Source: CAZAIO01 sp964485235 (GTDB lineage: Bacteria; Chloroflexota; Dehalococcoidia; GIF9; UBA5629). Taken from it: DNA of 64,000 nucleotides. Below are positions 16,318 to 24,719 of the stretch, one piece after another. Location of the stretch: positions 1 through 64,000 of the forward strand of contig CAZAIO010000001.1 of NCBI GenBank assembly GCA_964485235.1. Reading direction: 5' to 3'. A program made the translations under genes and the position numbers. The notes beneath the pieces are model-generated. The model was not told the origin of the DNA, did not search any database, and was given only the letters and a program-made list of their open reading frames with translations. Each line of letters opens with the position of its first letter. The stretch's first letter is position 1.

Positions 16318-16515
16318 ATGGGTTATTTTACGATTCTGGCAGCTATTCCCGGTTTTTTTCTGAGTTCCCTGTTTTTTATGCTTTTATGGGGCGTTATAGC
16401 ACCTAAAATAGGTGTGGCGGATATCAACTATGTGACTTCCATGCTTATCACGATAACACTCTGGATCGCCGTAGCGCCTCTTGCAGCCGCAGCCGGTAGA
16501 CGGAGATGGCACTAA
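16318..16515 (+). CDS. Small membrane protein, 65 aa
   Basis: Two predicted transmembrane helices (about 5-27 and 38-58) with a short polar loop, ending in a basic RRRWH tail. No family recognised. The ribosome site is very strong (AAAAGGAGG, with an 8-base gap to the ATG), which suggests high expression when the PadR promoter is active. Small two-helix proteins are frequent partners of PadR regulators in envelope-stress operons; that role is inference. A weak hairpin follows near 16538-16555. Confidence 0.75.
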   Translation: MGYFTILAAIPGFFLSSLFFMLLWGVIAPKIGVADINYVTSMLITITLWIAVAPLAAAAGRRRWH

Positions 16516-16599
16516 ATTCAGCCTGTTAAAAAGTACCGTAAAGCAATTCTTTACTATTTGTAGCATCTTCAGGGTACTGTAAATAGTTATCTATTTGTC

Positions 16600-16628
16600 T
16601 TGACACGGTATTTTTAATATGTTATTTT
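16600..16628 (+). promoter_or_regulatory. Probable sigma70 promoter of the fatty-acid cassette
   Basis: TTGACA at 16600-16605, 17-base spacer, TATTTT at 16623-16628. Transcription would start near 16635, about 70 bases before the ATG at 16705. Confidence 0.5.
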
Positions 16629-16704
16629 ACCGCAATATACCTCGAATCCCTATGTCATATATTTTATATGGTTATTAAACCTGCATCCTTTGCCGCTCAC
16701 TATT

Positions 16705-17133
16705 ATGGTAGATTACGAAGGAGATAACGGCTTCAGGCTTGAGGCAGGTCAGGAATTGCCTGCCGTACAATATACGCTTGACAGATCGACTGTCGACGCC
16801 TATTTGAACGCAGTCGAGGAGTCGTCCCGGATTTATCATGAAACCGATCTCGTACCGCCTACAGCCATAGCGGCGCTTGCAATGGCGGCACTCGCTGAAG
16901 GGACCGAATTTCCCCCGGGCTCCATACACGTTTCACAAAAACTGGATTTCAAACACAGCGTACATATCGGCGACACAATTTTCTGTCATTCCAGAATAGG
17001 CCGCAGCTACAAACGGGCAGGAATGCACCTTATTACCGTGGAACTTCGTGTGGAGAATGCTGAAACACGCGAAGTTCTCACCGGGGAATTATCGTTTATA
17101 GCTCCGCAGGAAAGTCGCATTGAAGGAAAATGA
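16705..17133 (+). CDS. MaoC-like hot-dog protein, HadA-type dehydratase partner
   Basis: About 142 residues from the ATG at 16705; an in-frame TTG at 16690 also lacks a clear ribosome site. It looks like the N-terminal MaoC dehydratase fold: a LDRSTVDAYLNAVEES helix, VPPTAIAALAMAALAEG, then the FKHSVHIGDTI strand-turn typical of these proteins. The hydratase Asp-x4-His pair is absent, so alone it is probably not catalytic. Its neighbour, 4 bases away, has that pair. This catalytic/non-catalytic pairing is that of mycobacterial HadA with HadB, the heterodimeric (3R)-hydroxyacyl-ACP dehydratase of fatty-acid elongation. The gene is first in a KS/KR/DH/ER cassette. Confidence 0.75.
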   Translation: MVDYEGDNGFRLEAGQELPAVQYTLDRSTVDAYLNAVEESSRIYHETDLVPPTAIAALAMAALAEGTEFPPGSIHVSQKLDFKHSVHIGDTIFCHSRIGRSYKRAGMHLITVELRVENAETREVLTGELSFIAPQESRIEGK

Positions 17134-17137
17134 ATAC

Positions 17138-17566
17138 ATGGATATTGAACACCCTTTTTCCGGACTGAAAGAAGGTGACTTCTTACCCGGTCTGAAGAAA
17201 TATATTACTCAGGAGCGTATTGACCTCTATGCAAAAGCGAGCAGGGACTTCAATCCCGTACATGTCGATCCGGAGTATGCGAAAAATACACCGCTCGGGG
17301 GAACAATTGCACACGGCATGCTCAGCCTTTCCTATATATCCGAAATGATGACGATACTGTTCAATAAATACTGGCTCGATACCGGATCTATTGATGTGAG
17401 ATTTAAAACTCCCGCGCGTCCCGGCGATATTGTTACAGTAAACGGTAGTATCAAGAAAATAGAAAAGGACAATGATCGAACTTTATTTCGTTGTGATGTG
17501 TCATGTATGAATCAAAATGATGAGGTCATCGTAACAGGTGAAACACGGGTGAAAATAATAAAATGA
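17138..17566 (+). CDS. MaoC-like (R)-hydroxyacyl dehydratase, HadB-type
   Basis: About 142 residues from the ATG at 17138, with AAGGA 10 bases upstream; a TTG at 17120 would overlap the previous gene. The hot-dog hydratase signature is complete: YAKASRDFNPVHVDPEYA with the catalytic Asp and His, then TIAHGMLSLSYIS and the closing FKTPARPGDIV strand. It should dehydrate (3R)-hydroxyacyl-ACP or CoA to trans-2-enoyl thioester. Together with the preceding protein it would supply the dehydratase step otherwise done by FabZ, which is not in this cluster. Confidence 0.88.
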   Translation: MDIEHPFSGLKEGDFLPGLKKYITQERIDLYAKASRDFNPVHVDPEYAKNTPLGGTIAHGMLSLSYISEMMTILFNKYWLDTGSIDVRFKTPARPGDIVTVNGSIKKIEKDNDRTLFRCDVSCMNQNDEVIVTGETRVKIIK

Positions 17567-17685
17567 GGAACGCTGTTACTCTATCATTGTATGGAAAACG
17601 GCCAACTTCGATCAGTCCATAATTCACAGAAATCATTTGTCTACACTGAACGTAAAATCGCTTTGAAAGGATAAAGACATTCACC

Positions 17686-18492
17686 ATGATGAACAAGTCT
17701 GATTTCACAGGTAAAGTCGCTTTGATTACAGGCGGTTCACGCGGCATAGGTCATGCGATTACCCTTGCACTGGCAGATATGGGCGCTGATGTTGTTATTA
17801 ATTACTTTCGCAAGACCTCCGCTGCGGAAAATACCGCAAGAGAAGCTGCACAAAGAGGAGTACAGGCACACATCATTAAAGCCAACGTAGGAGAAACCGA
17901 CAAGATCGATAGTATGTTCGATGAAATCAAAGAGAAATATGGAAGATTGGATATTTTTATCAGTAACGCTGCTTCCGGTGTTCCCCGTACCGCCATGGAG
18001 CTTGATGTTCGCGGCTGGGACTGGACAATGGATATCAACACGCGTGCATTTCTGCTCTGTGCACAACGTGCGGCAACCCTGATGGCAAACGGAGGGAAAA
18101 TCGTTTCAATTTCAAGCCTCGGTTCACGACTGGTGTTCCCTATTTACACTGCGGTAGGTGTATCGAAAGCTGCACTGGAAGCATTAACACGATACCTTGC
18201 CATTGAATTCGCCCCCCGGGGGATTAGTGTGAACTGCATTTCTGCAGCCGCAGTTGAGACAGAAGCCATAAAGCAATATACCGGAGACAAAAATCTGCCT
18301 GAACTCACCTGGAAAACGACTCCTGCAGGCAGAATGGTAACACCTGAAGATATCGCACAGACAGTGGTGTTTCTTTGCAGCGAAGATGCATATATGATTC
18401 GCGGACAGGTTATCGTTATCGATGGTGGAGTTTCCCTTATGCCCATATCGCAATCAACCGCCAGTAAAGACAAGGAAGAAAAAAATGACTGA
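17686..18492 (+). CDS. fabL: Enoyl-ACP reductase, FabL-type (SDR)
   Basis: 268-residue short-chain dehydrogenase. Cofactor motif is TGGSRGIG; FISNAASGVPR replaces the NNAG of FabG. The active site is Tyr-x6-Lys (IYTAVGVSK), which marks enoyl-ACP reductases (FabI/FabL), whereas ketoreductases use Tyr-x3-Lys. The strings MELDVRGWDWTMDIN, VSISSLGS and KAALEALTRYLA match the FabL branch. It would reduce trans-2-enoyl-ACP with NAD(P)H, the last step of the elongation cycle. FabL enzymes are typically triclosan-tolerant. The start at 17686 or 17689 has only a distant AAAGG; the stop overlaps the fabF start by 8 bases. Confidence 0.88.
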   Translation: MMNKSDFTGKVALITGGSRGIGHAITLALADMGADVVINYFRKTSAAENTAREAAQRGVQAHIIKANVGETDKIDSMFDEIKEKYGRLDIFISNAASGVPRTAMELDVRGWDWTMDINTRAFLLCAQRAATLMANGGKIVSISSLGSRLVFPIYTAVGVSKAALEALTRYLAIEFAPRGISVNCISAAAVETEAIKQYTGDKNLPELTWKTTPAGRMVTPEDIAQTVVFLCSEDAYMIRGQVIVIDGGVSLMPISQSTASKDKEEKND

Positions 18493-19714
18493 CCGTAGAA
18501 TAGTAATTACCGGGCTCGGCGCGATCACCCCGCTGGGGCTCACTGTGAATGACTTCTGGGAAGGGCTTATCAGCGGTAAAAGCGGCGTCGGGCCAATAAC
18601 CCTGTTCGATGCAAGTCAGTTTTCCGTAAAAATAGCAGCAGAAGTAAAGGACTTTCATCCCGAAGATTTTATGACCATGAAAAGAGCTGACCGCGGTGCA
18701 CGTTGCACTCAATTTGCAATCGCAGCAGCAAAAATGGCGCTTCAGTCAGCAGGGCTTGAGATATCGCCGGATATAGCCGAGACGGTCGGCGTGCTTCTGG
18801 CAACAAGCGGTGATCCGTCTTTTCTTTTGCATCAGGGCATAGTATTAAAAGAACGCGGGCCTAAAAAACTCGACCCTCTTACGATACCGAAGATGGCTGC
18901 GAGCATGGTGCCGTCACAGGTCGGACTGGTACTGGGCGCAAAAGGGCCGAACAGCAGCGTCAACAGCGCATGCGGCAGTGGAAGCGATGCGCTGGGGTCA
19001 GCGTTTAATTTTCTCCGTCTCGGTCACGCAGAAGTCATGATAAGCGGAGGCGCAGAATCGCAGGTAAATCCCGTGGGTATCGGCGCAACGAGCATGGTCG
19101 GAGCATTGTCCAGGAATCCCGATCCTTTGAAAGCGAGCAGGCCTTTCGATAAAAACAGGGACGGTTTTGTATTCGGTGAAGGCGCAGGCATTCTTATACT
19201 GGAAACCTACGACCATGCGAAGCGAAGGAATGCACCCATTCTCGCGGAAATGATCGGCGCCGGATGGTCATTCGACGCATATAGCGAAACAGCCCCCGAT
19301 GCCGAACAGCAGGCTATGTCAATGAAAAGAGCTATCAGGGATGCCGGTATATCACCTGATGATATAGATTATATTAACGCTCATGGCACGAGTACTCAGC
19401 TTAACGATGCGGCAGAGACAAAAGCAATCAAGATGGTTTTCGGTGAAAAAGCGTATTCACTTCCCATAAGCTCGAATAAATCGATGATAGGGCATCTTGC
19501 CTGTGCCGCGGGAGCCGTAGAAGCGGTAGCGGCAGTAATGACAATAACAAACGGTATTATCCCGCCAACAGTCAACTATGAGACTCCCGATCCCGATTGT
19601 GATCTTGACTATGTTCCCGGTCAGGCGCGAAAACAGAAGGTGAATATCTGTCTTTCTAATTCGTTCGGTATGGGCGGGCAAAATAGCAGTATTATAATAA
19701 AACACTTCGTGTAA
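18485..19714 (+). CDS. fabF: 3-oxoacyl-ACP synthase II
   Basis: About 409 residues from the ATG at 18485 (MTDRRIVITGLGAITPLG), the normal length for FabF. The catalytic Cys is in NSACGSGSDALG, in place of the common DTACATG, and the two His are in NAHGTSTQLND and SMIGHLACAAGAVE. It condenses malonyl-ACP with acyl-ACP. It overlaps fabL and is followed 9 bases later by fabG, so condensation, reduction, dehydration and enoyl reduction are encoded side by side. The cassette has no acyl carrier protein, FabH or FabD, so it depends on genes elsewhere or acts on dedicated acyl chains. Confidence 0.95.
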   Translation: MTDRRIVITGLGAITPLGLTVNDFWEGLISGKSGVGPITLFDASQFSVKIAAEVKDFHPEDFMTMKRADRGARCTQFAIAAAKMALQSAGLEISPDIAETVGVLLATSGDPSFLLHQGIVLKERGPKKLDPLTIPKMAASMVPSQVGLVLGAKGPNSSVNSACGSGSDALGSAFNFLRLGHAEVMISGGAESQVNPVGIGATSMVGALSRNPDPLKASRPFDKNRDGFVFGEGAGILILETYDHAKRRNAPILAEMIGAGWSFDAYSETAPDAEQQAMSMKRAIRDAGISPDDIDYINAHGTSTQLNDAAETKAIKMVFGEKAYSLPISSNKSMIGHLACAAGAVEAVAAVMTITNGIIPPTVNYETPDPDCDLDYVPGQARKQKVNICLSNSFGMGGQNSSIIIKHFV

Positions 19715-19723
19715 GGAGGCATT

Positions 19724-20473
19724 ATGGAAATCCGTGAACTGGACGGCAAAGTATCGCTGGTAACAGGTGCCTCGAGAGGCCTCGGACGGGCAATCGCCTG
19801 TAAACTCGCCGCGCAGGGCTCGAAAATAGCAGTGAACTATATGAGTAGTGACGACAAAGCACAACAGGTCGTTGAAGAGATTCAGAACACAGGCGGTGAA
19901 GCATTTGCCGTTAAAGCGAATGTATCCGACTCGAACGCTGTAAAAGAGATGATGAAAATAATTGTTGGGAAATGGGGAAAGATAGACATACTGGTCAATA
20001 ATGCCGGTATAGTCAAAGACAACCTCATCTTGAGAATGTCCGACTCGGCATGGGACGATGTCATTAATACTAACCTCCGCGGGGCGTATTTATGCAGCAA
20101 ATTCGCACTTCGCACCATGATGGAACAGCCATGTGGAAGGATAATCAATATTTCGTCGGTTGCCGGTCTTATCGGAAATACAGGACAGACGAACTATTCC
20201 GCTGCAAAGGGCGGGCTTATAGCTTTTACAAAGAGTCTGGCACGCGAAGTCGGCTCAAGAAACATTACTGTCAACGCTGTAGCGCCGGGATTTATTGTAA
20301 GTGATATGACCTCTAAACTACCTGCGGAGCAACAGGACCTTATTCTGGCGCGCATCTCGCTGGGCAGGTTCGGCATACCTGACGATGTTGCGGATCTTGT
20401 CTCATTTCTGGCAGGAGAACGTGCCGGTTATATCACCGCACAGGTTATCTGCGTAGACGGCGGTGTGTTATAG
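19724..20473 (+). CDS. fabG: 3-oxoacyl-ACP reductase
   Basis: 249-residue SDR of classic FabG length and layout: TGASRGLGR cofactor loop near residue 14, NNAG near 89, catalytic Ser in ISSVAG near 142, Tyr-x3-Lys in NYSAAKGG near 155, then PGFI and the C-terminal VICVDGG. It would reduce 3-oxoacyl-ACP with NADPH. A good ribosome site, AAGGAGG, precedes the ATG. It is the last gene of the fatty-acid cassette. Confidence 0.93.
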   Translation: MEIRELDGKVSLVTGASRGLGRAIACKLAAQGSKIAVNYMSSDDKAQQVVEEIQNTGGEAFAVKANVSDSNAVKEMMKIIVGKWGKIDILVNNAGIVKDNLILRMSDSAWDDVINTNLRGAYLCSKFALRTMMEQPCGRIINISSVAGLIGNTGQTNYSAAKGGLIAFTKSLAREVGSRNITVNAVAPGFIVSDMTSKLPAEQQDLILARISLGRFGIPDDVADLVSFLAGERAGYITAQVICVDGGVL

Positions 20474-20706
20474 ACAAACATCGATAACATTCATTCGAGC
20501 CGGTCCCCGCTTAAATAAATTCAATTATTTCTATAATCTGTATATAGCAAACTGTTGCTTAAAATCATTCCGATTTGTAGTGAAAAATAGATTCACTACA
20601 GTACATTTATAAAAATTAACAGCCTCTCAATGTGGACTAACTGGACAATCTTTCCTATTTCGGTTAGATTATACAATTAAAAAGAAAGATTCTGTGAACT
20701 GTAAAT

Positions 20707-21399
20707 ATGTGGCAAACAGTCCCGTGCCATCAATGTGGTGCTCCCAATTATATAGGACAACGTTTTTGTAATAAATGCGGTGCGCAGCTCATTATGACCT
20801 GCCCCTATTGCGGAGCAAGTCACAGCCCGGGGCTCCGGTTTTGCAATAATTGCGGGGCAACTCTGTCAGGGCCGCCGGTGCCGGGTTATATGCCTGCACA
20901 ACCAGGTATTATAGACCAGGCCCAGATGTGGGTACAAAATGCCATAAGACGTCTTTTGGCACTCCCTATAAGTACACTGCTGATAATTTTACTATGCGGT
21001 ATCGTTATAATAATAGGCGGTTTTTTATTCTGGCAGTTTGGCCCCGGCATCAAACAACCCGATAAAAAAGCTCCCTATATTTCAAATGTAGCAGTAACCT
21101 TCGTAGGAAAATATTCAGCGACAATTGTGTGGTATACGGATGAACCTTCCAGCAGCCAGGTAGAATATGGCAGAAGTACACAATATGGTCTGGTATATCC
21201 CGCACAACCTCAGGATGATCCGACGCAGGGATATGAGGGAGTTACAAAACATATTATTAACCTGACCAGGCTCCCCTCAAATGCCACGCATCATTTCAGG
21301 GTGAAATCAATAGACGCGGATAATAACGAACAGGTATCCGGAGATTACACATTTAAAACCAAGGACGTTGAATCGTTTTTCCAGCCAGCCGACGATTAG
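20707..21399 (+). CDS. Double zinc-ribbon membrane protein with fibronectin-like outer domain
   Basis: 230 residues in three parts. Two cytoplasmic zinc ribbons have Cys at 7/10/21/24 and 32/35/46/49. A transmembrane helix spans about 86-111. The outer domain (about 119-222) reads APYISNVAVTFVGKYSATIVWYTDEPSSSQVEYG and later THHFRVKSIDADNN, the pattern of the fibronectin III/purple acid phosphatase N-terminal fold. A protein with identical Cys spacing but an OB-fold outer domain lies at 62087-62815. Function unknown; the topology suits a sensor or scaffold that links the cell interior with the wall. Possible leader elements lie in the 230 bases upstream, without a clear promoter. Confidence 0.8.
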   Translation: MWQTVPCHQCGAPNYIGQRFCNKCGAQLIMTCPYCGASHSPGLRFCNNCGATLSGPPVPGYMPAQPGIIDQAQMWVQNAIRRLLALPISTLLIILLCGIVIIIGGFLFWQFGPGIKQPDKKAPYISNVAVTFVGKYSATIVWYTDEPSSSQVEYGRSTQYGLVYPAQPQDDPTQGYEGVTKHIINLTRLPSNATHHFRVKSIDADNNEQVSGDYTFKTKDVESFFQPADD

Positions 21400-21454
21400 T
21401 CATGCCTTTTCAAGCGACCGCTATGCAACTATTTAACTGCCCAAGCTCCTGAAA

Positions 21455-22087
21455 TTAGTACCGTTCCTTGTAACTTTTCCGGAAAAAGACTTTCTTCCAG
21501 CTTCCTGCAGCGGCATGCATTTCCATCAATCGAGGAATATACATTACACCGGGCAGAAGCAGGATAATGACGGAGTAGATAATCAATACCGTATCGTGAT
21601 AGATAAGCCATGCAATAAGCGGAAAACAAATAAATGCGACACTATAGCTGAGCGTCGCGTAACGTGTAAAAAGTAACATCAGAAGGAACAGCCCCAGATA
21701 GAATGGAGCAGCCCACGGTAATAAATAAATAAGTACTCCGATACATGTGGCGCCGCCTTTTCCGCCTTTAAATTTCAGGAAAAACGGAAAGTTATGACCC
21801 AGAACAGAAAATAGCCCGGCGAGAAGGTGTACAACAAATGGAGTACCCAGAACCACCGAAACAAAAACAGCAAGAGCGCCCTTGGCGATGTCGATAAATA
21901 GTACGAGCAGTCCCCAGAAAAAGCCAATCTGATATATGACATTCATCGTACCCGCATTACGGCTTCCGACCGTTCGTATATCGACGCCCTTTTTATAACG
22001 TGCTACCAGAAAAGACGCAGGAATAGACCCGATAAGGTAAGCAAGGATGAGTGCAACTATAGAAAGGATAATCGTAATTAAAGTCAT
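21455..22087 (-). CDS. plsY: Glycerol-3-phosphate acyltransferase PlsY
   Basis: 210-residue polytopic membrane enzyme with five or more helices. It transfers an acyl group from acyl-phosphate to glycerol-3-phosphate, the first acylation of phospholipid synthesis. Family loops are present: GSIPASFLVARYKKGVDIRTVGSRNAG near residues 20-46, and a GHNFPFFLKFKGGKGGAT loop near 95-112 that binds substrate. The common GSGNxGxTN reads GSRNAGTMN and GGKGVAT reads GGKGGAT, modest variants. It is convergent with the zinc-ribbon gene and divergent from the universal stress protein gene. Its role in lipid synthesis fits the fatty-acid cassette nearby. Confidence 0.93.
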   Translation of the reverse strand: MTLITIILSIVALILAYLIGSIPASFLVARYKKGVDIRTVGSRNAGTMNVIYQIGFFWGLLVLFIDIAKGALAVFVSVVLGTPFVVHLLAGLFSVLGHNFPFFLKFKGGKGGATCIGVLIYLLPWAAPFYLGLFLLMLLFTRYATLSYSVAFICFPLIAWLIYHDTVLIIYSVIILLLPGVMYIPRLMEMHAAAGSWKKVFFRKSYKERY

Positions 22088-22305
22088 AGCCTGTGTGTTA
22101 GATTCCGTTGATTAAAATACATCATACTGTATACAATAACGCATAAAATTTCAACTTTATACCCGGCATGGTCGGATTTAGGGAACAGGTGACAGTCCGC
22201 TTATTTACCCTGAATGTACTGCCGGATAGTGACAGGCGTTCATTTGTCCGTTAAAATGGTAGCGACACTACAGGTGTTTCCCGAATACACGGAAAGGAGG
22301 ACCAT

Positions 22306-22767
22306 ATGTATAATAAAATTCTTGTTCCACTTGACGGCTCAGAACTGGCAGAGTGCGTACTTCCACACGTCGAAGCCATAGCAAAAGGTTGTAACACCAG
22401 GACCGTCATATTTGTACGAGTGGTAGAACCGGTGGTATTACCCGTTGCCGATGGAGAATATTTCAGTTCAAACGTATGGACACAGATGGAACAACAGGAA
22501 AAAGCCGTCGCGGTCAGCTATCTGAACGAGGTAATACAGAAAATCAAGCTTGATACCGTAGAAATAGAAGCAAAGGTTATCCTGGGCAGAGTCGCCGACA
22601 GTATCGTGGATTATGCGATTAAAAGCAGTGTAGACCTTATTATAATTGCAACACATGGTCGTTCCGGCTTCAGTCGGTGGCTTCGCGGTAGTGTAGCAAA
22701 TCGTGTACTTCATGCAATCCGTGCACCGATATTGATGATACCGCCGCCCGGACAATTCGAAGGTTAA
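22306..22767 (+). CDS. Universal stress protein (UspA family)
   Basis: 153 residues, single Usp domain. It begins YNKILVPLDGSELAECVLPH and ends with the nucleotide-binding loop GRSGFSRWLRGSVANRVL, which matches the ATP-binding G-x2-G-x9-G-S pattern. Members help survival under starvation, oxidative stress or anoxia; exact role unknown. Strong ribosome site GGAAAGGAGG before the ATG. Confidence 0.92.
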   Translation: MYNKILVPLDGSELAECVLPHVEAIAKGCNTRTVIFVRVVEPVVLPVADGEYFSSNVWTQMEQQEKAVAVSYLNEVIQKIKLDTVEIEAKVILGRVADSIVDYAIKSSVDLIIIATHGRSGFSRWLRGSVANRVLHAIRAPILMIPPPGQFEG

Positions 22768-22919
22768 GTGAAAGCCGGGCAATTATGCGTTTCCATCATG
22801 AATAGCTTTCTGTGTATAATCTGCAAAAATACTGTTGCCGGGATATAGTAAAAATCGGCATTATTATATCGTTGCCTGGTAAATAAACCATAGAGACCGT
22901 AGAATAAGGAGCCTTGAAT

Positions 22920-23471
22920 ATGAAAAATAAAATCACACTCGTTTTATTAGCATGCCTGGCATTTCTCATGGTCGGATGTCTTCGACCGGGAGAACGCCAG
23001 CTTGTAAAAGGAAACGAGTATTTCGATAAGGGAAGATGGAGTGAAGCTATTACAGAATATACGGAAGCAATTGAAAAAAGCACCGGTACCGAGAACAATC
23101 CGGTATTATTAACGGCATATACGAATCGCGCGGAATCGTATTTCTTCCTTAACAAGGTCGACGAGGCAATAGCAGATAGTACAAAAGCAATTGAAGTAGA
23201 CCCTTTGTCCGTAATACCCTATTTAAACCGTAGTAAATACTATATATACAACGATGAATTCGATAAAGCGATCGCAGACTGTGACAAGGTATTGGAGCTT
23301 GGCCTTGAATCGCCGATAGCATATTATAACCGCGCTGTTGCCAATTCCAAGAAGGGTAACTATGATGCAGCTATCAATGATTTTAACAAAGCGTTAGAAA
23401 TTTCCAGCGACGAAATATTAAACCAGCGTATAAAAGACTACCTCGCACAAATTGAGAAACAAAGGGAATAA
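22920..23471 (+). CDS. TPR-repeat lipoprotein
   Basis: About 183 residues from the ATG at 22920, with AAGGAG 8 bases upstream; an in-frame TTG 6 bases earlier is less likely. The signal peptide ends in a lipobox with Cys20 (LMVGC). Three to four tetratricopeptide repeats follow (about 30-175), with the usual GNEYFDKGRWSEAITEYTEAIE and later YLNRSKYYIYNDEFDKAIADCD patterns. It is probably anchored outside the membrane as a protein-binding scaffold. Partner unknown. Confidence 0.88.
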   Translation: MKNKITLVLLACLAFLMVGCLRPGERQLVKGNEYFDKGRWSEAITEYTEAIEKSTGTENNPVLLTAYTNRAESYFFLNKVDEAIADSTKAIEVDPLSVIPYLNRSKYYIYNDEFDKAIADCDKVLELGLESPIAYYNRAVANSKKGNYDAAINDFNKALEISSDEILNQRIKDYLAQIEKQRE

Positions 23472-23490
23472 ACGATATAATATTATGCAG

Positions 23491-23538
23491 GAACCTGCCC
23501 GTATCTCACTACTTAAAATACGGTGTCAAAACAGGTTC
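23491..23538 (+). terminator. Hairpin after the TPR gene, weak terminator
   Basis: Outer stem GAACCTG (23491-23497) with CAGGTTC (23532-23538) and inner stem CCGTAT (23499-23504) with ATACGG (23518-23523). It is followed only by GTTCATAATA, with no U tract, so its strength as a terminator is uncertain. It lies just upstream of the pantothenate-operon promoter. Confidence 0.4.
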
Positions 23539-23561
23539 GTTCATAATATACTTATATGATA

Positions 23562-23591
23562 TTGACAACTAATAGGTTTACAGGATACAAT
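23562..23591 (+). promoter_or_regulatory. Promoter of the pantothenate operon leader
   Basis: TTGACA at 23562-23567, 18-base spacer, TACAAT at 23586-23591. Transcription would start near 23598, giving a leader of about 147 bases before the ATG at 23745. Confidence 0.65.
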
Positions 23592-23597
23592 TAACAG

Positions 23598-23744
23598 TGG
23601 CAGACGACCGATAGGCGGTAAGCCCCTTAATAGTAAGAATATTCAGGTCCGCTTGGATCAGTTTTGACCGAGACGGTATATAGGGTGGAGTGTGTTGTTA
23701 TTGAGCCTTCTCGGCTTTGCTGAGAAGGCTTTTTGTTTAATAAA
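23598..23744 (+). ncRNA. Candidate attenuator or riboswitch leader of the pantothenate operon
   Basis: The predicted 147-base leader contains several possible helices: ACCG/CGGT around 23667-23677, GGTC 23646-23649 with GACC 23666-23669, and GCGG 23615-23618 with CCGC 23649-23652. It ends in a strong terminator at 23705-23734 only 10 bases before the first start codon. The 3' arm of that terminator (GAGAAGGC) also holds the only Shine-Dalgarno-like bases. CCGAG at 23668-23672 could pair with CTCGG at 23710-23714 as an anti-terminator. This arrangement fits control by premature termination, but I cannot assign it to a known class. Confidence 0.5.
23705..23734 (+). terminator. Intrinsic terminator in the pantothenate operon leader
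   Basis: Stem GCCTTCTC-G-GC / GC-T-GAGAAGGC with a TTT loop, followed by five T. It lies upstream of the first gene rather than after one, so it probably acts as a conditional terminator. Confidence 0.8.
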
Positions 23745-24719
23745 ATGTTTAATACACTTACAGACATCAAAGGTATAAAGGTAGGCCACTACACCGACAG
23801 GGAAGCAGCCACCGGTTGTACTGTGGTTCTCTGCGAAGAAGGTGCAGTTGCAGGTGTCGATGTGAGAGGTTCAGCTCCCGGCACACGTGAAACAGACCTT
23901 CTGAGACCGTCAAACCTGGTAGAAAAAGTGCACGCTATCCTCCTGAGTGGTGGAAGCGCTTTCGGTTTGAATGCAGCTGGCGGAGTAATGCGTTACCTGG
24001 AGGAAAAAGGTGTCGGCTTTCAAACGAATACACTTCGCATCCCTATTGTTCCCGCAGCAGTGCTCTATGACCTGGACACAGGCAATTCGCATATCCGGCC
24101 GGGAATTGAAGAGGGATACCAGGCATGCCTCTCGGCAAGCGACGGTTTAGTTCCGGAAGGCTCTGTAGGCTCCGGTACAGGCGCCACGGTCTGTAAGCTA
24201 ATGGGAATAAAAAGCGCAATAAAAAGCGGGATTGGTACGTGCAGCAGACAATTGCCGGGTAATATTACAGTAGCTGCACTTTTTGCAGTAAATGCTTTGG
24301 GAGATATTATAGACCCGTCCACAGGACAGGCATTGGCCTGTCCCCGTTATCCCGATGATTCACGCTGGACCCGCACAATTGAATTAATTGCTAGTAATGT
24401 TATTAAACAAGATATTATGTCAACCAATACCACGCTTGGAGTAATAGCCACCAATGCAGTGTTGAACAAAGAACAGGTAAATAAAATCGCGTCTATGGCT
24501 CACGATGGAATGGCCAGGTCTATCAATCCAAGTCATACCATGTATGACGGCGATACTATATTCGTACTTTCACTCGGAAACGTAACAGGTGATATATCGA
24601 TGATTGGAGCAGTTGCCGCCGAATTAACGGCTGAGGCGATCAACAGGGCAATTATTCACGCTGATACGCTTGCCGGTATACCGTCAATTAAAGACCTTAG
24701 AGGTAATCCGTCATGCTGA
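23745..24719 (+). CDS. P1-family N-terminal-nucleophile peptidase (DmpA/BapA-like)
   Basis: About 324 residues from the ATG at 23745; an in-frame TTG at 23733 lies inside the terminator. P1 family marks: DIKGIKVGHYTD start, LSGGSAFGLNAAGG near residue 75, GSVGSGTGATVCK near 145, and NTTLGVIATNA near 235, where autocleavage exposes the Thr nucleophile. Family members include D/L-aminopeptidase DmpA and beta-peptidyl aminopeptidase BapA, which release beta-alanine from the N-terminus of peptides. It is first in an operon with panD, panB and panC, so a link with beta-alanine supply or salvage is plausible inference. Confidence 0.85.
   Translation: MFNTLTDIKGIKVGHYTDREAATGCTVVLCEEGAVAGVDVRGSAPGTRETDLLRPSNLVEKVHAILLSGGSAFGLNAAGGVMRYLEEKGVGFQTNTLRIPIVPAAVLYDLDTGNSHIRPGIEEGYQACLSASDGLVPEGSVGSGTGATVCKLMGIKSAIKSGIGTCSRQLPGNITVAALFAVNALGDIIDPSTGQALACPRYPDDSRWTRTIELIASNVIKQDIMSTNTTLGVIATNAVLNKEQVNKIASMAHDGMARSINPSHTMYDGDTIFVLSLGNVTGDISMIGAVAAELTAEAINRAIIHADTLAGIPSIKDLRGNPSC

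Noticed and set aside
23598..23744. T-box in the pantothenate leader
   Set aside because: AGGGTGGA at 23682 is followed by GTGTG rather than ACCGCG, and no stem I specifier loop is visible.
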